Source: Opitutia bacterium (GTDB lineage Bacteria; Verrucomicrobiota; Verrucomicrobiia; Opitutales; Opitutaceae). Taken from it: a DNA stretch of 64,000 bases. The stretch's first letter is position 1. The number at the start of each line of letters is the position of its first letter. Positions 26,724 through 35,972 of the stretch are shown in pieces. The position numbers were made by a program, and so were the translations under genes. The stretch spans positions 1-64,000 of the forward strand of contig CANJIU010000036.1 of NCBI GenBank assembly GCA_947474365.1, read 5' to 3'. Below the pieces are notes generated by a model. The model had not been told where the DNA came from. It searched no databases and was given only the letters and a program-made list of their open reading frames with translations.

Positions 26724-28205
26724 ATGCACATTCATCCGACCAAGGAAGTTTTCGCGAGCCTCGCCAAGGATGGGAATGTCATTCCCGTCTACACGGACCT
26801 GATGGCGGATTTCGAGACCCCGGTGTCGGCGTACGCCAAACTAAAGGACGCCGGCCCGTCCTACCTGCTGGAGTCGGTGGAAGGAGGGGAAACGCTCTCC
26901 CGTTACAGCTTTATCGGGTGCCGCCCCCGAAAAATCTTCGTCTGCGGGGCCGCGACGACGGAAATCCGTGTCCCCGGACGCCCGTCCGAAATTGTTCCAA
27001 CGCCAGCAGATCCGCTCACGTTGATTGAAAATGAAATGCGCGATCATCGCCCGGTCGCGCTTCCCGGGCTCCCCCGCTTCATCGGTGGGGCGGTCGGGTT
27101 CATCGCCTACGAGTACGTCACCCGCATCGAACCGAGCGTGCCCGCCGCACCAAAGGACGAGCTGCGTCTGCCACTGCTCTACTTCATGTTGTCCGATTCG
27201 CTGCTGATTTTCGATCGGGCGAAACAAACCCTCCGACTCTGCGTGAACGCTCATGTCAGGGGCGATCCCATGAAGGCGTACGACGACGCCGTTGCTGAAC
27301 TACTCGAACTCTACGCCTTGTTGCGCCAACCGCGCGAACTGGCGCCAGCGCCGCTGGTCGATCCGCAGAAAATCATCGTCCCACCTGGTAATTTCACCCA
27401 GTCCCGCTTCGAAAAGGTCGTCGAAGACGGCAAGGAATACATCCGTTCAGGCGACATCATCCAATTCGTGCCATCGCAGCGGTTCAGCCGGCCCTTCAGC
27501 AAGTCGCCACTCGATCTTTACCGCGCCCTGCGGACGGTAAATCCATCTCCGTACATGTTCATCCTGGAGGCTGGGGATTTTTCGATTGTAGGCGCCTCCC
27601 CCGAAGTGCACGTCCGCCTGACGGACGGCTTGGTGGAGATTCGGCCGATTGCCGGGACACGGAAACGCGGCGCGTCACACGCCGAGGACCTTGCGCTCGA
27701 AAAGGAACTGCTCGCAGATGAAAAGGAACGAGCCGAGCACCTGATGTTGGTCGACTTGGCACGAAACGACATCGGTCGGGTATGTCGCTTTGGGAGCGTG
27801 AAAGTGCCCGAAATGATGGTCGTTGAGCGCTACTCGCACGTCATGCACATCGTTTCCCAGGTCGAAGGCCAAATCTCCCCTGAAAAGACCGCCTACGACC
27901 TCATGCGGGCAACGTTTCCTGCCGGAACGGTGAGCGGAGCGCCCAAGATTCGGGCGATGCAGATTATCGCGCAATACGAACCCTCGACGCGCGGTTTCTA
28001 TGCCGGCGCGCTCGGATATGTGGGGTACGATGGCAACATGGACACCTGTATCATGCTGCGGACCGCGCTCCTCAAAGGGGGGCAAATCTACATTCAAGCC
28101 GGAGCAGGAGTCGTGGCAGATTCCGTCCCCGCATCAGAATACCAGGAAACGGTGAGCAAAGCTTCGGCCCTTTTCAAAGCGGTGGAGATGGCGGAACAGT
28201 TCTGA
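26724..28205 (+). CDS. trpE: Anthranilate synthase component I
   Basis: TrpE makes anthranilate from chorismate and ammonia supplied by TrpG, the first step of tryptophan synthesis. ATG at 26724 gives 493 residues. YLLESVEGGETLSRYSF contains the tryptophan-feedback Ser region. The chorismate-binding domain shows GDIIQFVPSQRFSRPF, EIRPIAGTRKRG, HLMLVDLARNDIGRV and AGTVSGAPKIRAM. Neither trpG nor other trp genes are adjacent, so the pathway is split in this genome. The 125-base leader shows no obvious Trp-codon attenuator. Confidence 0.96.
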   Translation: MHIHPTKEVFASLAKDGNVIPVYTDLMADFETPVSAYAKLKDAGPSYLLESVEGGETLSRYSFIGCRPRKIFVCGAATTEIRVPGRPSEIVPTPADPLTLIENEMRDHRPVALPGLPRFIGGAVGFIAYEYVTRIEPSVPAAPKDELRLPLLYFMLSDSLLIFDRAKQTLRLCVNAHVRGDPMKAYDDAVAELLELYALLRQPRELAPAPLVDPQKIIVPPGNFTQSRFEKVVEDGKEYIRSGDIIQFVPSQRFSRPFSKSPLDLYRALRTVNPSPYMFILEAGDFSIVGASPEVHVRLTDGLVEIRPIAGTRKRGASHAEDLALEKELLADEKERAEHLMLVDLARNDIGRVCRFGSVKVPEMMVVERYSHVMHIVSQVEGQISPEKTAYDLMRATFPAGTVSGAPKIRAMQIIAQYEPSTRGFYAGALGYVGYDGNMDTCIMLRTALLKGGQIYIQAGAGVVADSVPASEYQETVSKASALFKAVEMAEQF

Positions 28206-28315
28206 GGAGGAGGTAATCGGTCCTTATTTCTGTCGACCGCCGGCAAACTCCCGCGGGAGTCCACCGCGAACGGGTGGTTGAACCTATGGTGCCCGTTGTA
28301 GCCAGTGTGAACATT

Positions 28316-28345
28316 TTGTTACCGTTTTGGCGTCGTTGGCACAAT
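28316..28345 (+). promoter_or_regulatory. Candidate sigma-70 promoter for the sigma factor gene
   Basis: TTGTTA at 28316-28321 and CACAAT at 28340-28345 are separated by 18 bases, each matching four of six consensus positions. It lies in the 285-base gap between trpE and the sigma gene. This is a weak call made by eye. Confidence 0.25.
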
Positions 28346-28475
28346 TGGGTGCGCCATATTTTCGCATCTAGCCTCACGACGAACGCATCCATGCCTCGTG
28401 CTGAGTCGTAATCACGATTGGAACGAAAACCGCTCACCACTCGGGAACAAGACTCCGACTTCCTCCTCTAACCTC

Positions 28476-28482
28476 AAAGAGG
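28476..28482 (+). promoter_or_regulatory. Ribosome binding site of the sigma factor gene
   Basis: AAAGAGG lies eight bases before ATG 28491. Clear Shine-Dalgarno motifs are uncommon in this window, so it decides in favour of the downstream ATG over an in-frame start at 28398. Confidence 0.65.
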
Positions 28483-28490
28483 TATTTACC

Positions 28491-29576
28491 ATGCCCACAA
28501 AAGCAAAGATGTTTCGCAGTTCAAACGCAGCTGACGATCCCGCGCCCAACGAGGCCCCGACCGCCACTCTCACAGCCGTTTCTCCCAACGCGCCACCGTC
28601 ATTCTTGGAAAAATCCGAGCCACCCGCCGCGGAAGCGCCCATCGCCCATGGCGAACGGAGCAATCTCCAGCTCTACCTCCAGGAAATTGGCAAGACGCCC
28701 CTGCTGACCATTGAAGAGGAAGTCACCTTGGCTCGCCGCATTCGCCGGGGCGACAAGGCCGCCCGGGACCACATGATTTCCGCCAACTTGCGTCTGGTCG
28801 TGAAAATCGCGATGGATTACAAGGACTTCGGGCTACCCCTCCTCGATCTGATCAGCGAAGGTAACATCGGCCTAATCAAGGCGGTGGAACGTTTCGACCC
28901 ACGCAAGGGAGGCAAGCTGTCAACCTATGCCGCCTGGTGGATCAAGCAGTCGATTAAACGGGCACTGGCGAACCAAAGTAAGACGATTCGCCTACCAGTC
29001 CACCTCGTCGACAAAATCTCAAAGATGCGCCGTACGGCGATGATGCTGACCGAACAACTCGGTCGGGAGCCTTCGGACGAAGAGTTGGCGATCGAACTTC
29101 AGATCCCGACGTCGAAGGTCGCACATCTGAAATCGGTGAGCGTGCGTCCTGCCTCACTCGATGCCCCCATTGGCGATGAAGGGGATTCGTCGACGTTCGG
29201 GGAAATCGTCGGGGACGACAATGCGGTGAGCCCTTTCGAGGGATTGCAGGAAAAGAACCTCAACAGCGACCTTTCTGAAATGGTCAACTCCCTTGACCAA
29301 CGGGAAGCCGAGATCATCAAGCTTCGCTTCGGTCTTGAAGGGAGAGATGAGCTCACTCTCGAGGAGGTCGGAAAGAAATTTCACGTCACCCGGGAGCGAA
29401 TCCGCCAGTTGGAATACCTCGCGCTGACCAAAATGCGCAAGGCAATGGCCAAGAATGAAGCAGTGCGCACCCTTGACGAAATCGACGACGAAAAGCGGCT
29501 GCGCGAGCGTATGGCCGTAATCCGTGAATTCGTGGAAAGCAAAACCAGCAAGGCCGGCAAGGCAGGTCGCAACTGA
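28491..29576 (+). CDS. RNA polymerase sigma-70 family factor (RpoD/SigA-like)
   Basis: This 361-residue protein has region 1.2 (LQLYLQEIGKTPLLTIEEEV), region 2 with the core-binding and -10 segments (LRLVVKIAMDYKDFGLPLLDLISEGNIGLIKAVERFDPRKGGKLSTYAAWWIKQSI), and region 3. Region 4 ends with the -35 helix-turn-helix VTRERIRQLEYLALTKMRKAM. The N-terminal 60 residues are Ala/Pro-rich rather than a canonical region 1.1. About 40 charged residues follow region 4.2, longer than usual. It could be the housekeeping sigma or a group 2 paralogue; the latter is favoured by the short N-terminus. It ends at a strong terminator facing rpsA. Confidence 0.95.
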   Translation: MPTKAKMFRSSNAADDPAPNEAPTATLTAVSPNAPPSFLEKSEPPAAEAPIAHGERSNLQLYLQEIGKTPLLTIEEEVTLARRIRRGDKAARDHMISANLRLVVKIAMDYKDFGLPLLDLISEGNIGLIKAVERFDPRKGGKLSTYAAWWIKQSIKRALANQSKTIRLPVHLVDKISKMRRTAMMLTEQLGREPSDEELAIELQIPTSKVAHLKSVSVRPASLDAPIGDEGDSSTFGEIVGDDNAVSPFEGLQEKNLNSDLSEMVNSLDQREAEIIKLRFGLEGRDELTLEEVGKKFHVTRERIRQLEYLALTKMRKAMAKNEAVRTLDEIDDEKRLRERMAVIREFVESKTSKAGKAGRN

Positions 29577-29612
29577 AGACTTCGCCTGTTGAGTGTTGAG
29601 CAATCAATTGCG

Positions 29613-29638
29613 ACGCCGACCCAGTGGTCGGCGTTTTT
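29613..29638 (+). terminator. Intrinsic terminator of the sigma factor gene
   Basis: A perfect 9-bp stem (ACGCCGACC at 29613-29621, GGTCGGCGT at 29626-29634) with loop CAGT is followed by TTTT. It begins 36 bases after the stop codon. Confidence 0.85.
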
Positions 29639-29661
29639 GTTACCTCCCCCCCATACGAAAC

Positions 29662-29695
29662 AAAAAAGGCCGCCCGGATTGCTCCGGACGGCCTT
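29662..29695 (-). terminator. Intrinsic terminator of rpsA
   Basis: Read on the minus strand, a 13-bp stem closes on a GCAA tetraloop and is followed by TTTTTTG. The only non-Watson-Crick position is a G-U wobble. Arms are 29666-29678 and 29683-29695. It is 24 bases past the rpsA stop codon. Confidence 0.9.
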
Positions 29696-29718
29696 GAATT
29701 CTTTAGCTGGTTGGGAAA

Positions 29719-31389
29719 TCAGTCCTTCTTTGCAGCTTCGTCGAGAATATCGCCGAGGTTCATCATGTCGTTGCCCGCACTGCGATTCAGCTGCTCGTAG
29801 GCCGAAGTTTCGGCGGCAAGCTGAGATTCGGAGTAGTTGGCCGCCTTGATCGACAGGCCGAGACGCCGCTCTTCGCGGTCGATCTTGATGACACGAGCGT
29901 CCACTTCCTGACCGGGCTTCAGGACGTCCTTCACCTTGTCGATGCGCTCCTCGCTGATCTGCGAGATGTGCACCAGGCCGTCGATTCCGTCCTTCAGCTC
30001 CACGAAGGCGCCGAACGAAGTAATCTTTGTGACAGTGCCCTTGACGACGTCGCCGATCTTGAAGAAAGCGTCGATGTCCGACCACGGATCGGTCGCGAGT
30101 TGCTTCATGCCGAGGCTGATGCGCTGTTGGTTCGAATCGACGTCCAACACGATCGCGTCCACTTCGTCGCCCTTCTTCAGGACTTCGGACGGGTGGTTGA
30201 CCTTGCGGGTCCAGCTCATGTCGGACACGTGCACCATGCCGTCGATTCCCTCTTCGAGTTCGATGAAGGCACCGTAGGTCGTCATGTTGCGGACCTTGCC
30301 GCGAACCCGGGCGCCGATCGGGTAGTTGTGCCGAACCATGTCCCACGGATTCGGTTCGAGTTGGCGGAGACCGAGCGAGATCTTCTGCTCATCCTTTTGG
30401 ATGCCGAGAACCACCGCATCGAGCTCCTGGCCGACCTTGAGCAGTTCGGAGGGCTTGGTGATGCGTTTGGTCCAGGACATCTCGGTGATGTGTACGAGGC
30501 CTTCCACGCCGGGTTCGATTTCCACGAACGCGCCGTAGGGCACGAGGTTGACGACTTTGCCGTGAACCTTGGCACCAACCGGATACTTGCGGTCGATTTC
30601 GTCCCACGGATTCTTCGTGGTCTGCTTGAGCCCGAGGGAAACGCGCTCTTTTTCGCGGTTCACCTCGATGATCATGACCTGCACCTCTTCACCCTGCTTG
30701 AGCATTTCGCTCGGGTGGGAAATGCGCCCCCACGACATGTCGGTGATGTGGAGGAGGCCGTCCATGCCGTCGAGGTCGATGAACGCACCGAAGTCGGTAA
30801 TGTTCTTGACGACGCCCTTGCGGACCTGGCCCGGCTGGATCGAGTCGAGGAGGTTGCGGCGCTTTTCGGTGCGCTGCTGCTCGATGAGTTCGCGGCGGGA
30901 AAGAACGATGTTCTTCCGGTCGAGATTGATTTTGAGAACCTTGAAATCGTAGGTCTGCCCCACGTATTGGTCGAGGTTCTTGGGCGGCTGGATGTCGATG
31001 TGCGACGCCGGCATAAAGGCGTCAACGCCGATCGAGATGATGAGGCCACCTTTGACCTTGGCCTTGACGCGACCCGCGGCGACCGAGCCTTCCGGGAACT
31101 TCGTGAGGATATTATCCCAATTCTTCTTTTGCTCGGCCTTGTCGAACGACAGGACCGGCGCGCCGCTCTTGTCCTCAAGCTTTTCAACCATCACTTCGAT
31201 GGTGGAGCCAATCTGAAGTTCACCGATATCGATGAACTCGTTGGCAGGAATGACGCCTTCGGATTTGCCGCCGATGTCGACGACAACTTCGTTTTGGCGA
31301 ATTTCGGTGATGGTGCCCGGGACGATGGCGCCTTCCTTCAACTTGTCGAAGGATGACTGCGCGAGCAGCTCTTGCATTACTGAACTCAT
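29719..31389 (-). CDS. rpsA: 30S ribosomal protein S1
   Basis: S1 binds mRNA and helps initiate translation of messages with weak Shine-Dalgarno sequences, as most in this window are. The 556-residue protein contains six S1 OB-fold repeats (about residues 18-87, 103-172, 188-260, 275-346, 361-432 and 447-520). The last four share patterns such as VHGKVVNLVPYGAFVEIEPGVEGLVHITEMSW. The N-terminus MSSVMQELLAQSSFDKLKEG matches the ribosome-anchoring end. It is probably transcribed alone or after the lipoprotein gene and ends at a strong terminator. Confidence 0.97.
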   Translation of the reverse strand: MSSVMQELLAQSSFDKLKEGAIVPGTITEIRQNEVVVDIGGKSEGVIPANEFIDIGELQIGSTIEVMVEKLEDKSGAPVLSFDKAEQKKNWDNILTKFPEGSVAAGRVKAKVKGGLIISIGVDAFMPASHIDIQPPKNLDQYVGQTYDFKVLKINLDRKNIVLSRRELIEQQRTEKRRNLLDSIQPGQVRKGVVKNITDFGAFIDLDGMDGLLHITDMSWGRISHPSEMLKQGEEVQVMIIEVNREKERVSLGLKQTTKNPWDEIDRKYPVGAKVHGKVVNLVPYGAFVEIEPGVEGLVHITEMSWTKRITKPSELLKVGQELDAVVLGIQKDEQKISLGLRQLEPNPWDMVRHNYPIGARVRGKVRNMTTYGAFIELEEGIDGMVHVSDMSWTRKVNHPSEVLKKGDEVDAIVLDVDSNQQRISLGMKQLATDPWSDIDAFFKIGDVVKGTVTKITSFGAFVELKDGIDGLVHISQISEERIDKVKDVLKPGQEVDARVIKIDREERRLGLSIKAANYSESQLAAETSAYEQLNRSAGNDMMNLGDILDEAAKKD

Positions 31390-31597
31390 ATGACAGATGC
31401 GTCGGCCGTGCGCCTACTCCAAGAGCGCCCATCCGACGGGTCGACCGTGCCTTGTGGGCACGACCGGATTGGTTGATGGTTGGACTAACAAGACAGACCG
31501 GCGGGAGCTCGCGGCATTACGCCAGCCTGACCGACTAACTGCCGCGAACGGTCAGAATCCCTTCCACCTCGGCGGGCCGCAAGCCCGAATTTGTCCT

Positions 31598-32080
31598 TTA
31601 TCGAGAGCGGGAACTCTGGGCGGGAACGCCCAGCACCTGACTGAGGTGTTCGAAGAAAACTTCATACTGGGGGGTGTCACGGAGTGGGGTTTCCGTCGCC
31701 TGTCCTGCACGATTGGACGAATCAGCCTCCAATATCTCGGTAATTCTCACACTCACATCCGTCCCCCCCGCCAAAGCTCTCTCCAGCCGCACTTTCATCG
31801 CGAGCTGTCGGGCCGTTCCGATGCGATCGCCGCCGCCGACACTACTGACCGCCTCAAACTCTCCCTGGGCCGGACCTCCCCTCTGAAACTTGTACCCCAT
31901 CTGGGTCGCCGCCATCCGCACTCCATCGTATGTCGCACGTGGTTCCGACGGGAATGTCCTGGTCTTGGGGGACTCCCTCGCGACGAGACGCTCCCGCACA
32001 CCACTGGTGGCGTCGGAAAGCGACTCGCAGCCCACGAGCCCGAAGACGGACAGGACGAGAAGGAGAGAACGGAGCGACAT
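31598..32080 (-). CDS. Small predicted lipoprotein of unknown function
   Basis: ATG at 32080 begins a 160-residue protein with a lipoprotein signal MSLRSLLLVLSVFGLVGC, the lipobox being L-V-G-C at residues 15-18. The mature part has RATYDGVRMAATQMGYKFQRGG and FEAVSSVGGGDRIGTARQLAMKVRLE, followed by DVSVRITEILE. This alternation resembles DUF3568/DUF4136-like small lipoproteins. It is likely acylated by the Lgt encoded at 20435. Upstream in-frame starts add residues without a signal. Confidence 0.75.
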   Translation of the reverse strand: MSLRSLLLVLSVFGLVGCESLSDATSGVRERLVARESPKTRTFPSEPRATYDGVRMAATQMGYKFQRGGPAQGEFEAVSSVGGGDRIGTARQLAMKVRLERALAGGTDVSVRITEILEADSSNRAGQATETPLRDTPQYEVFFEHLSQVLGVPAQSSRSR

Positions 32081-32152
32081 TGGACTCGATCCTGTGGAGA
32101 GCGGTCGTTGGCCCCGCAAGTTCCAAACCATCCGGCAGATTCCCTTCGTGCT

Positions 32153-33223
32153 CTAGGCCGGCTGCTGCTGCGAAATGCAATGCAAGGTACCCAGGCCCCA
32201 AATCAGATGGAAACAATCAATGGGCACCACCGCGCGCCCTGGGAAACAGCTTCCGATGATCTCGCACGCTTCGGCATCGCGCCGCTTCTGTCGAAAGGTG
32301 GGCACCAGCACGGCGCCGTTGATGACGAGAAAATTGGCATAACTCGCCGGCACGCGCCGGCCCTGAAACGCCACGGCTCGGGGCATCGGCAGGGTGACGA
32401 TATTGAACGCCTTTCCACGTGAAGTGCGGAAACCTTTCAACCGCTCCAGGTTCGCCGCGAGAATCCGGTGATTCGGGTCGCGTTGATTTCGCTCCACCGC
32501 CGTGATCAAACCGTCTTCCCGATAAAAACGGGTCATGTCGTCGATATGCCCATCGGTGTCGTCCCCGACAATCCCCTCCCCCACCCAGAGAATCGTCTGC
32601 ACGCCAAGGAATTCCCGCAGGTTCTGCTCGATTTGCGCCTGCGTGAGATTCGGATTTCGGTTCCGGTTCAGCAGGCATTGCTCGCTGGTGAGCAACGCAC
32701 CCCGGCCGTTTACGTCGATCGATCCGCCCTCAAGAACCATGTCGTTCTCAAAGCGGCGGAACTGCAGCTTTTCCGCGATCAGCAGTGGAATGGCATTGTC
32801 GTGTTGGTACGGCGGATACTTGTCGCCCCAGGCATTGTAGCGCCAGTCGGTGACCGCTACTTCGCCCGACCGATCCTTCTTCACAAAAATCGGGCCGTGG
32901 TCGCGGCACCAGGCATCGTCGGTCGGGTGATCGAAAAACTCCACCCGCGTCATCTCGGCACCGGCGGCGGCGCACAGTCGTCGTGCCCGGGAGTGAAGCT
33001 TCCGGGCCGCATTGATCCGGACGTTTTCATATCGGCTGATCGCTGCGACAATCCGGGCAAAGCAGTACGGGACCGGGCGGAACTGCCCCGGCCAGGTCGT
33101 GAGTTTGTGCGGCCAGGACAGCCAGACAGCGGCCTGCGGCTCCCACTCCGCCGGAAAACGGAAGCCGAGCGATGCCGGCGTTTTTTGGATCGATCTTCTC
33201 ACGGCTTTTCGCCCTGCGATCAT
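32153..33223 (-). CDS. aguA: Agmatine deiminase
   Basis: This peptidyl-arginine-deiminase-fold enzyme converts agmatine to N-carbamoylputrescine in the cytoplasm. The 356-residue chain carries FPAEWEPQAAVWLSWPH at the N-terminus, DDAWCRDHGPIFV, VLEGGSIDVNGRGALLTSEQCLLN, and GDDTDGHIDDMTRF. The nucleophile Cys349 is in GTLHCISQQQP, eight residues from the end. It starts two bases after the N-carbamoylputrescine amidase stop, so both steps from agmatine to putrescine are in one operon. The arginine decarboxylase is elsewhere. Confidence 0.95.
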   Translation of the reverse strand: MIAGRKAVRRSIQKTPASLGFRFPAEWEPQAAVWLSWPHKLTTWPGQFRPVPYCFARIVAAISRYENVRINAARKLHSRARRLCAAAGAEMTRVEFFDHPTDDAWCRDHGPIFVKKDRSGEVAVTDWRYNAWGDKYPPYQHDNAIPLLIAEKLQFRRFENDMVLEGGSIDVNGRGALLTSEQCLLNRNRNPNLTQAQIEQNLREFLGVQTILWVGEGIVGDDTDGHIDDMTRFYREDGLITAVERNQRDPNHRILAANLERLKGFRTSRGKAFNIVTLPMPRAVAFQGRRVPASYANFLVINGAVLVPTFRQKRRDAEACEIIGSCFPGRAVVPIDCFHLIWGLGTLHCISQQQPA

Positions 33224-33225
33224 GC

Positions 33226-34104
33226 TCAGTCGATGAAACGCCTCGACAGATCGCCGTAGGCATCGATGCGACGGTCGCGCAGGAAAGGCCAGTGCGTGCG
33301 CGTCCCGTCGACTTTGCCTAAGTCAACCGGCACCAGCATCACCTCCTCCTGATCGACGCTCGCCTTGGCCAGGATCTGCCCGCTGGTGCCGGCAACGAAA
33401 CTTTGGCCCCAAAATTGAATTCCGTCACCACCCTCGGGGTTCTCCAGCCCGATCCGGTTGACCGCCGCCACAAAACAGCCGTTGGCCACCGCATGACTCC
33501 GCTGGATCGTCTCCCAAGCGTCGTGCTGAATCACGCCGTGCTCCTCCTTTTCTCGCGGATGCCAGCCGATGGCGGTCGGATAAAAAAGAATCTCCGCACC
33601 TTGCATGGCGGTAAGCCGGGCACCTTCGGGATACCATTGGTCCCAGCAGATGAGCACCCCAATCTTGCCGAACTTCGTGTCCCAAGCCCTGAACCCGGTG
33701 TCACCCGGGGTGAAATAAAACTTCTCGTAGTAAAGCGGATCGTCCGGGATGTGCATCTTCCGGTAGATCCCCAGCATCGTGCCATCCGCATCGATGATCG
33801 CCGCGGTGTTGTGGTAAAGTCCGGAGGCTCGTTTCTCGAACAGCGACGCGATGATCACGCAACCATGCTTCTTTGCGATCCGCTGAAACGCCCTCGTGCT
33901 CGGCCCGGGAACCGGCTCGGCCAGTTTGAAGTAATCGTGTTTCTCCGCCTGACAGAAATACTGGGAGCGGAACAATTCCTGCGTGCAGATGATGTTCGCC
34001 CCGCCCTTCGCCGCGCGTTCCGTCAGGGAGAGGGTCTTTTTCAGATTGGCGGCCGGATCGCCGCCACACGCATGCTGGAGAAGACCGAGGGTGATCGCGG
34101 CCAT
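33226..34104 (-). CDS. aguB: N-carbamoylputrescine amidase
   Basis: This nitrilase-superfamily hydrolase releases putrescine, CO2 and ammonia from N-carbamoylputrescine. From ATG 34104 it has 292 residues, with the catalytic triad Glu43 (CTQELF), Lys116 (IYRKMHIPDD) and Cys153 (LICWDQWYPE). The segment FYFTPGDTGFRAWDTKFGKIGV and the C-terminal THWPFLRDRRIDAYGDLSRRF are characteristic of the AguB subgroup. A longer upstream frame adds an Arg/Pro-rich segment and is unlikely. It is directly followed by aguA. Confidence 0.95.
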   Translation of the reverse strand: MAAITLGLLQHACGGDPAANLKKTLSLTERAAKGGANIICTQELFRSQYFCQAEKHDYFKLAEPVPGPSTRAFQRIAKKHGCVIIASLFEKRASGLYHNTAAIIDADGTMLGIYRKMHIPDDPLYYEKFYFTPGDTGFRAWDTKFGKIGVLICWDQWYPEGARLTAMQGAEILFYPTAIGWHPREKEEHGVIQHDAWETIQRSHAVANGCFVAAVNRIGLENPEGGDGIQFWGQSFVAGTSGQILAKASVDQEEVMLVPVDLGKVDGTRTHWPFLRDRRIDAYGDLSRRFID

Positions 34105-34169
34105 TGGGAAACGTCGACTCTTCGGTTGCCGGCTTCGCGCGGGCGCGAAAAACGCGCCCGCTCCAACCC

Positions 34170-35054
34170 TCAATAGACCACCTTGTTCAACGGATATTCC
34201 ACAATACCCTCCGCACCGAGCGCCTTGAGCTGAGGAATGATTTCGCGAACCACGCTCTCATCGATGATGGTCTCCAAAGCGATCCAGTCGGGCGAACTGA
34301 GCTGCGAAATGGTCGGATTGCGCAACGCCGGCAGGCTCTTGACCACCGACTCAAGCGCGAGCCTCGGCAGGTTCATCTTCAATCCGACCTTCGATTCCGC
34401 TTCCAAGGCGCCGCGCAACAGCAGGGCAATCGTTTCGATTTTTTTTCGCTTGGCGGGATTGGCCCAGCTCTTGCGATTCGCGATCAGCTTCGTGTTCGTC
34501 TCCAACAGCGTATCGACGATGCGGAGCTTGTTGGCGCGCAGCGACGACCCCGTCTCGGTGATGTCAACAATTGCGTCGACCAAGTCCGGCACCTTGACCT
34601 CCGTGGCGCCCCAGGAGAATTCAACCTCCACCTTGACGCCCTTCTGCTCGAAGTAGCGCTTCGTCGTGTTAATCAACTCGGTCGCGATCCGTTTGCCGGC
34701 GAGGTCGGCGGCCGACTTGACCGGCGAACTTTCAGGCACACAGAGCACCCAGCGCGACTTGAGCGTTGAGGCGCGGCTGTAAACCAGATCGCACACCTCA
34801 ACGACGTCGGAGCCGTTCTCCTGCACCCAGTCGTAGCCGGTCAGCCCGCAGTCGAAGAAGCCATGCTCCACATAACGGCTCACCTCCTGAGCGCGGATGA
34901 ACCGCCCGTCGAGTTCGGCATCGTCGATCGAAGGACGATAGCTGCGCGAACTCGTCGTGATTTTCCAGCCCGCCTTGGCGAACAGGTTTTTCGTGGACTC
35001 CTCCAAGCTGCCCTTGGGCAGCCCGAGCATCAGCAATGGTGCTTTTTCGGACAC
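34170..35054 (-). CDS. hisG: ATP phosphoribosyltransferase, long form
   Basis: HisG condenses ATP and PRPP in the first step of histidine synthesis. From GTG 35054 the protein has 294 residues: LMLGLPKGSLEESTKNLF at the N-terminus, the ligand segment DCGLTGYDWV, and the PRPP loop ATELINTTKRYF with DAIVDITETGSSLRANKL. A C-terminal regulatory domain follows (APRL-like NLPRLALESVVKSLPALRNPTIS). The long form is normally feedback inhibited and works without HisZ. A frame continues to 35198, but it would overlap the promoter of the divergent regulator. No other his gene is adjacent. Confidence 0.95.
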   Translation of the reverse strand: MSEKAPLLMLGLPKGSLEESTKNLFAKAGWKITTSSRSYRPSIDDAELDGRFIRAQEVSRYVEHGFFDCGLTGYDWVQENGSDVVEVCDLVYSRASTLKSRWVLCVPESSPVKSAADLAGKRIATELINTTKRYFEQKGVKVEVEFSWGATEVKVPDLVDAIVDITETGSSLRANKLRIVDTLLETNTKLIANRKSWANPAKRKKIETIALLLRGALEAESKVGLKMNLPRLALESVVKSLPALRNPTISQLSSPDWIALETIIDESVVREIIPQLKALGAEGIVEYPLNKVVY

Positions 35055-35198
35055 ACGCCGAAAGCACACACGCAGGCAAATGCACTCAAGACAAATTCCA
35101 GTCCGGCCATCGACCATGGCATGCGCCGGGTTCCTTACCGACGGTGGGAAGGTTGACATTCCAACGCTCAATTGTAAAAAACCATTCCCGCCGGTCAT

Positions 35199-35966
35199 AT
35201 GCCAAACTCAACCCCTCCCCGAAACGAGCCGAAGCCGCTGATCGTAATCGTCGAAGACGAAGCGGAGCTGGCAACCGTGATTGCCGTCCACCTCGAAAAG
35301 GCCGGCATGAACACGCAAATCTGCAACCGGGCGCAGCACGCCTTGAAGTTTCTCAAGAAGAACTTCGCGAATCTGGTACTGCTCGACGTCAATCTTCCAG
35401 ACCAGTCCGGATTCGTCCTCATTCAGGAATTGAAGGCGGCGGATGTGACGGTCCCAGTGATATTTCTGACCGGCAACGTCGAGGAAACGAGCAAGGTTAG
35501 AGGCTTGGATCTGGGTGGAGACGACTACGTCACAAAACCATTCAGCTACAACGAACTGGTTGCCCGGATTCGGGCGGTTCTGCGCCGGACCGAATCGAAA
35601 TCCGACCAAAATGTGACCAAAAACGTCCGGGTGAGCGACGAGCCGTTCGAGTTTTGTGGTGCCCGCGTCACGCCCGAGAGACTGGAAATTTCATTCCCCG
35701 ATACATTGGTGCAGAAAATCGGACGCAAGGAACTCGGAATCCTCGCCTATCTCAATGCGAACGCCGGCCACGTTATCACCCGCAAGGCGCTGATCCATTC
35801 GGTTTGGGGCATCCATGCCGACGTCAAAAGCCGCTCTCTCGATCAGTACATCGTGAAGATCCGCGAACTGTTCGGCTCGCATGGACTTTCGCTCGACGCG
35901 TTTCGCACGGTGCACGGCATCGGCTACATTTTCGATCCGCGCGGCGTATCGAAAGAAGGCCGGTAA
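35199..35966 (+). CDS. OmpR/PhoB-type response regulator
   Basis: The 255-residue protein has an N-terminal receiver with acceptor Asp63 (VLLDVNLP), Thr91 (FLTGNV) and Lys113 (VTKPFS). After a linker comes a winged-helix DNA-binding domain (KELGILAYLNANAGHVITRKALIHSVWG and DQYIVKIRELFGSHGLS...RTVHGIGYIFDP). No kinase is adjacent, so it is an orphan. It is divergent from hisG and converges with the Gfo/Idh gene, with six bases between stops. Confidence 0.93.
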   Translation: MPNSTPPRNEPKPLIVIVEDEAELATVIAVHLEKAGMNTQICNRAQHALKFLKKNFANLVLLDVNLPDQSGFVLIQELKAADVTVPVIFLTGNVEETSKVRGLDLGGDDYVTKPFSYNELVARIRAVLRRTESKSDQNVTKNVRVSDEPFEFCGARVTPERLEISFPDTLVQKIGRKELGILAYLNANAGHVITRKALIHSVWGIHADVKSRSLDQYIVKIRELFGSHGLSLDAFRTVHGIGYIFDPRGVSKEGR

Positions 35967-35972
35967 CCCAAG

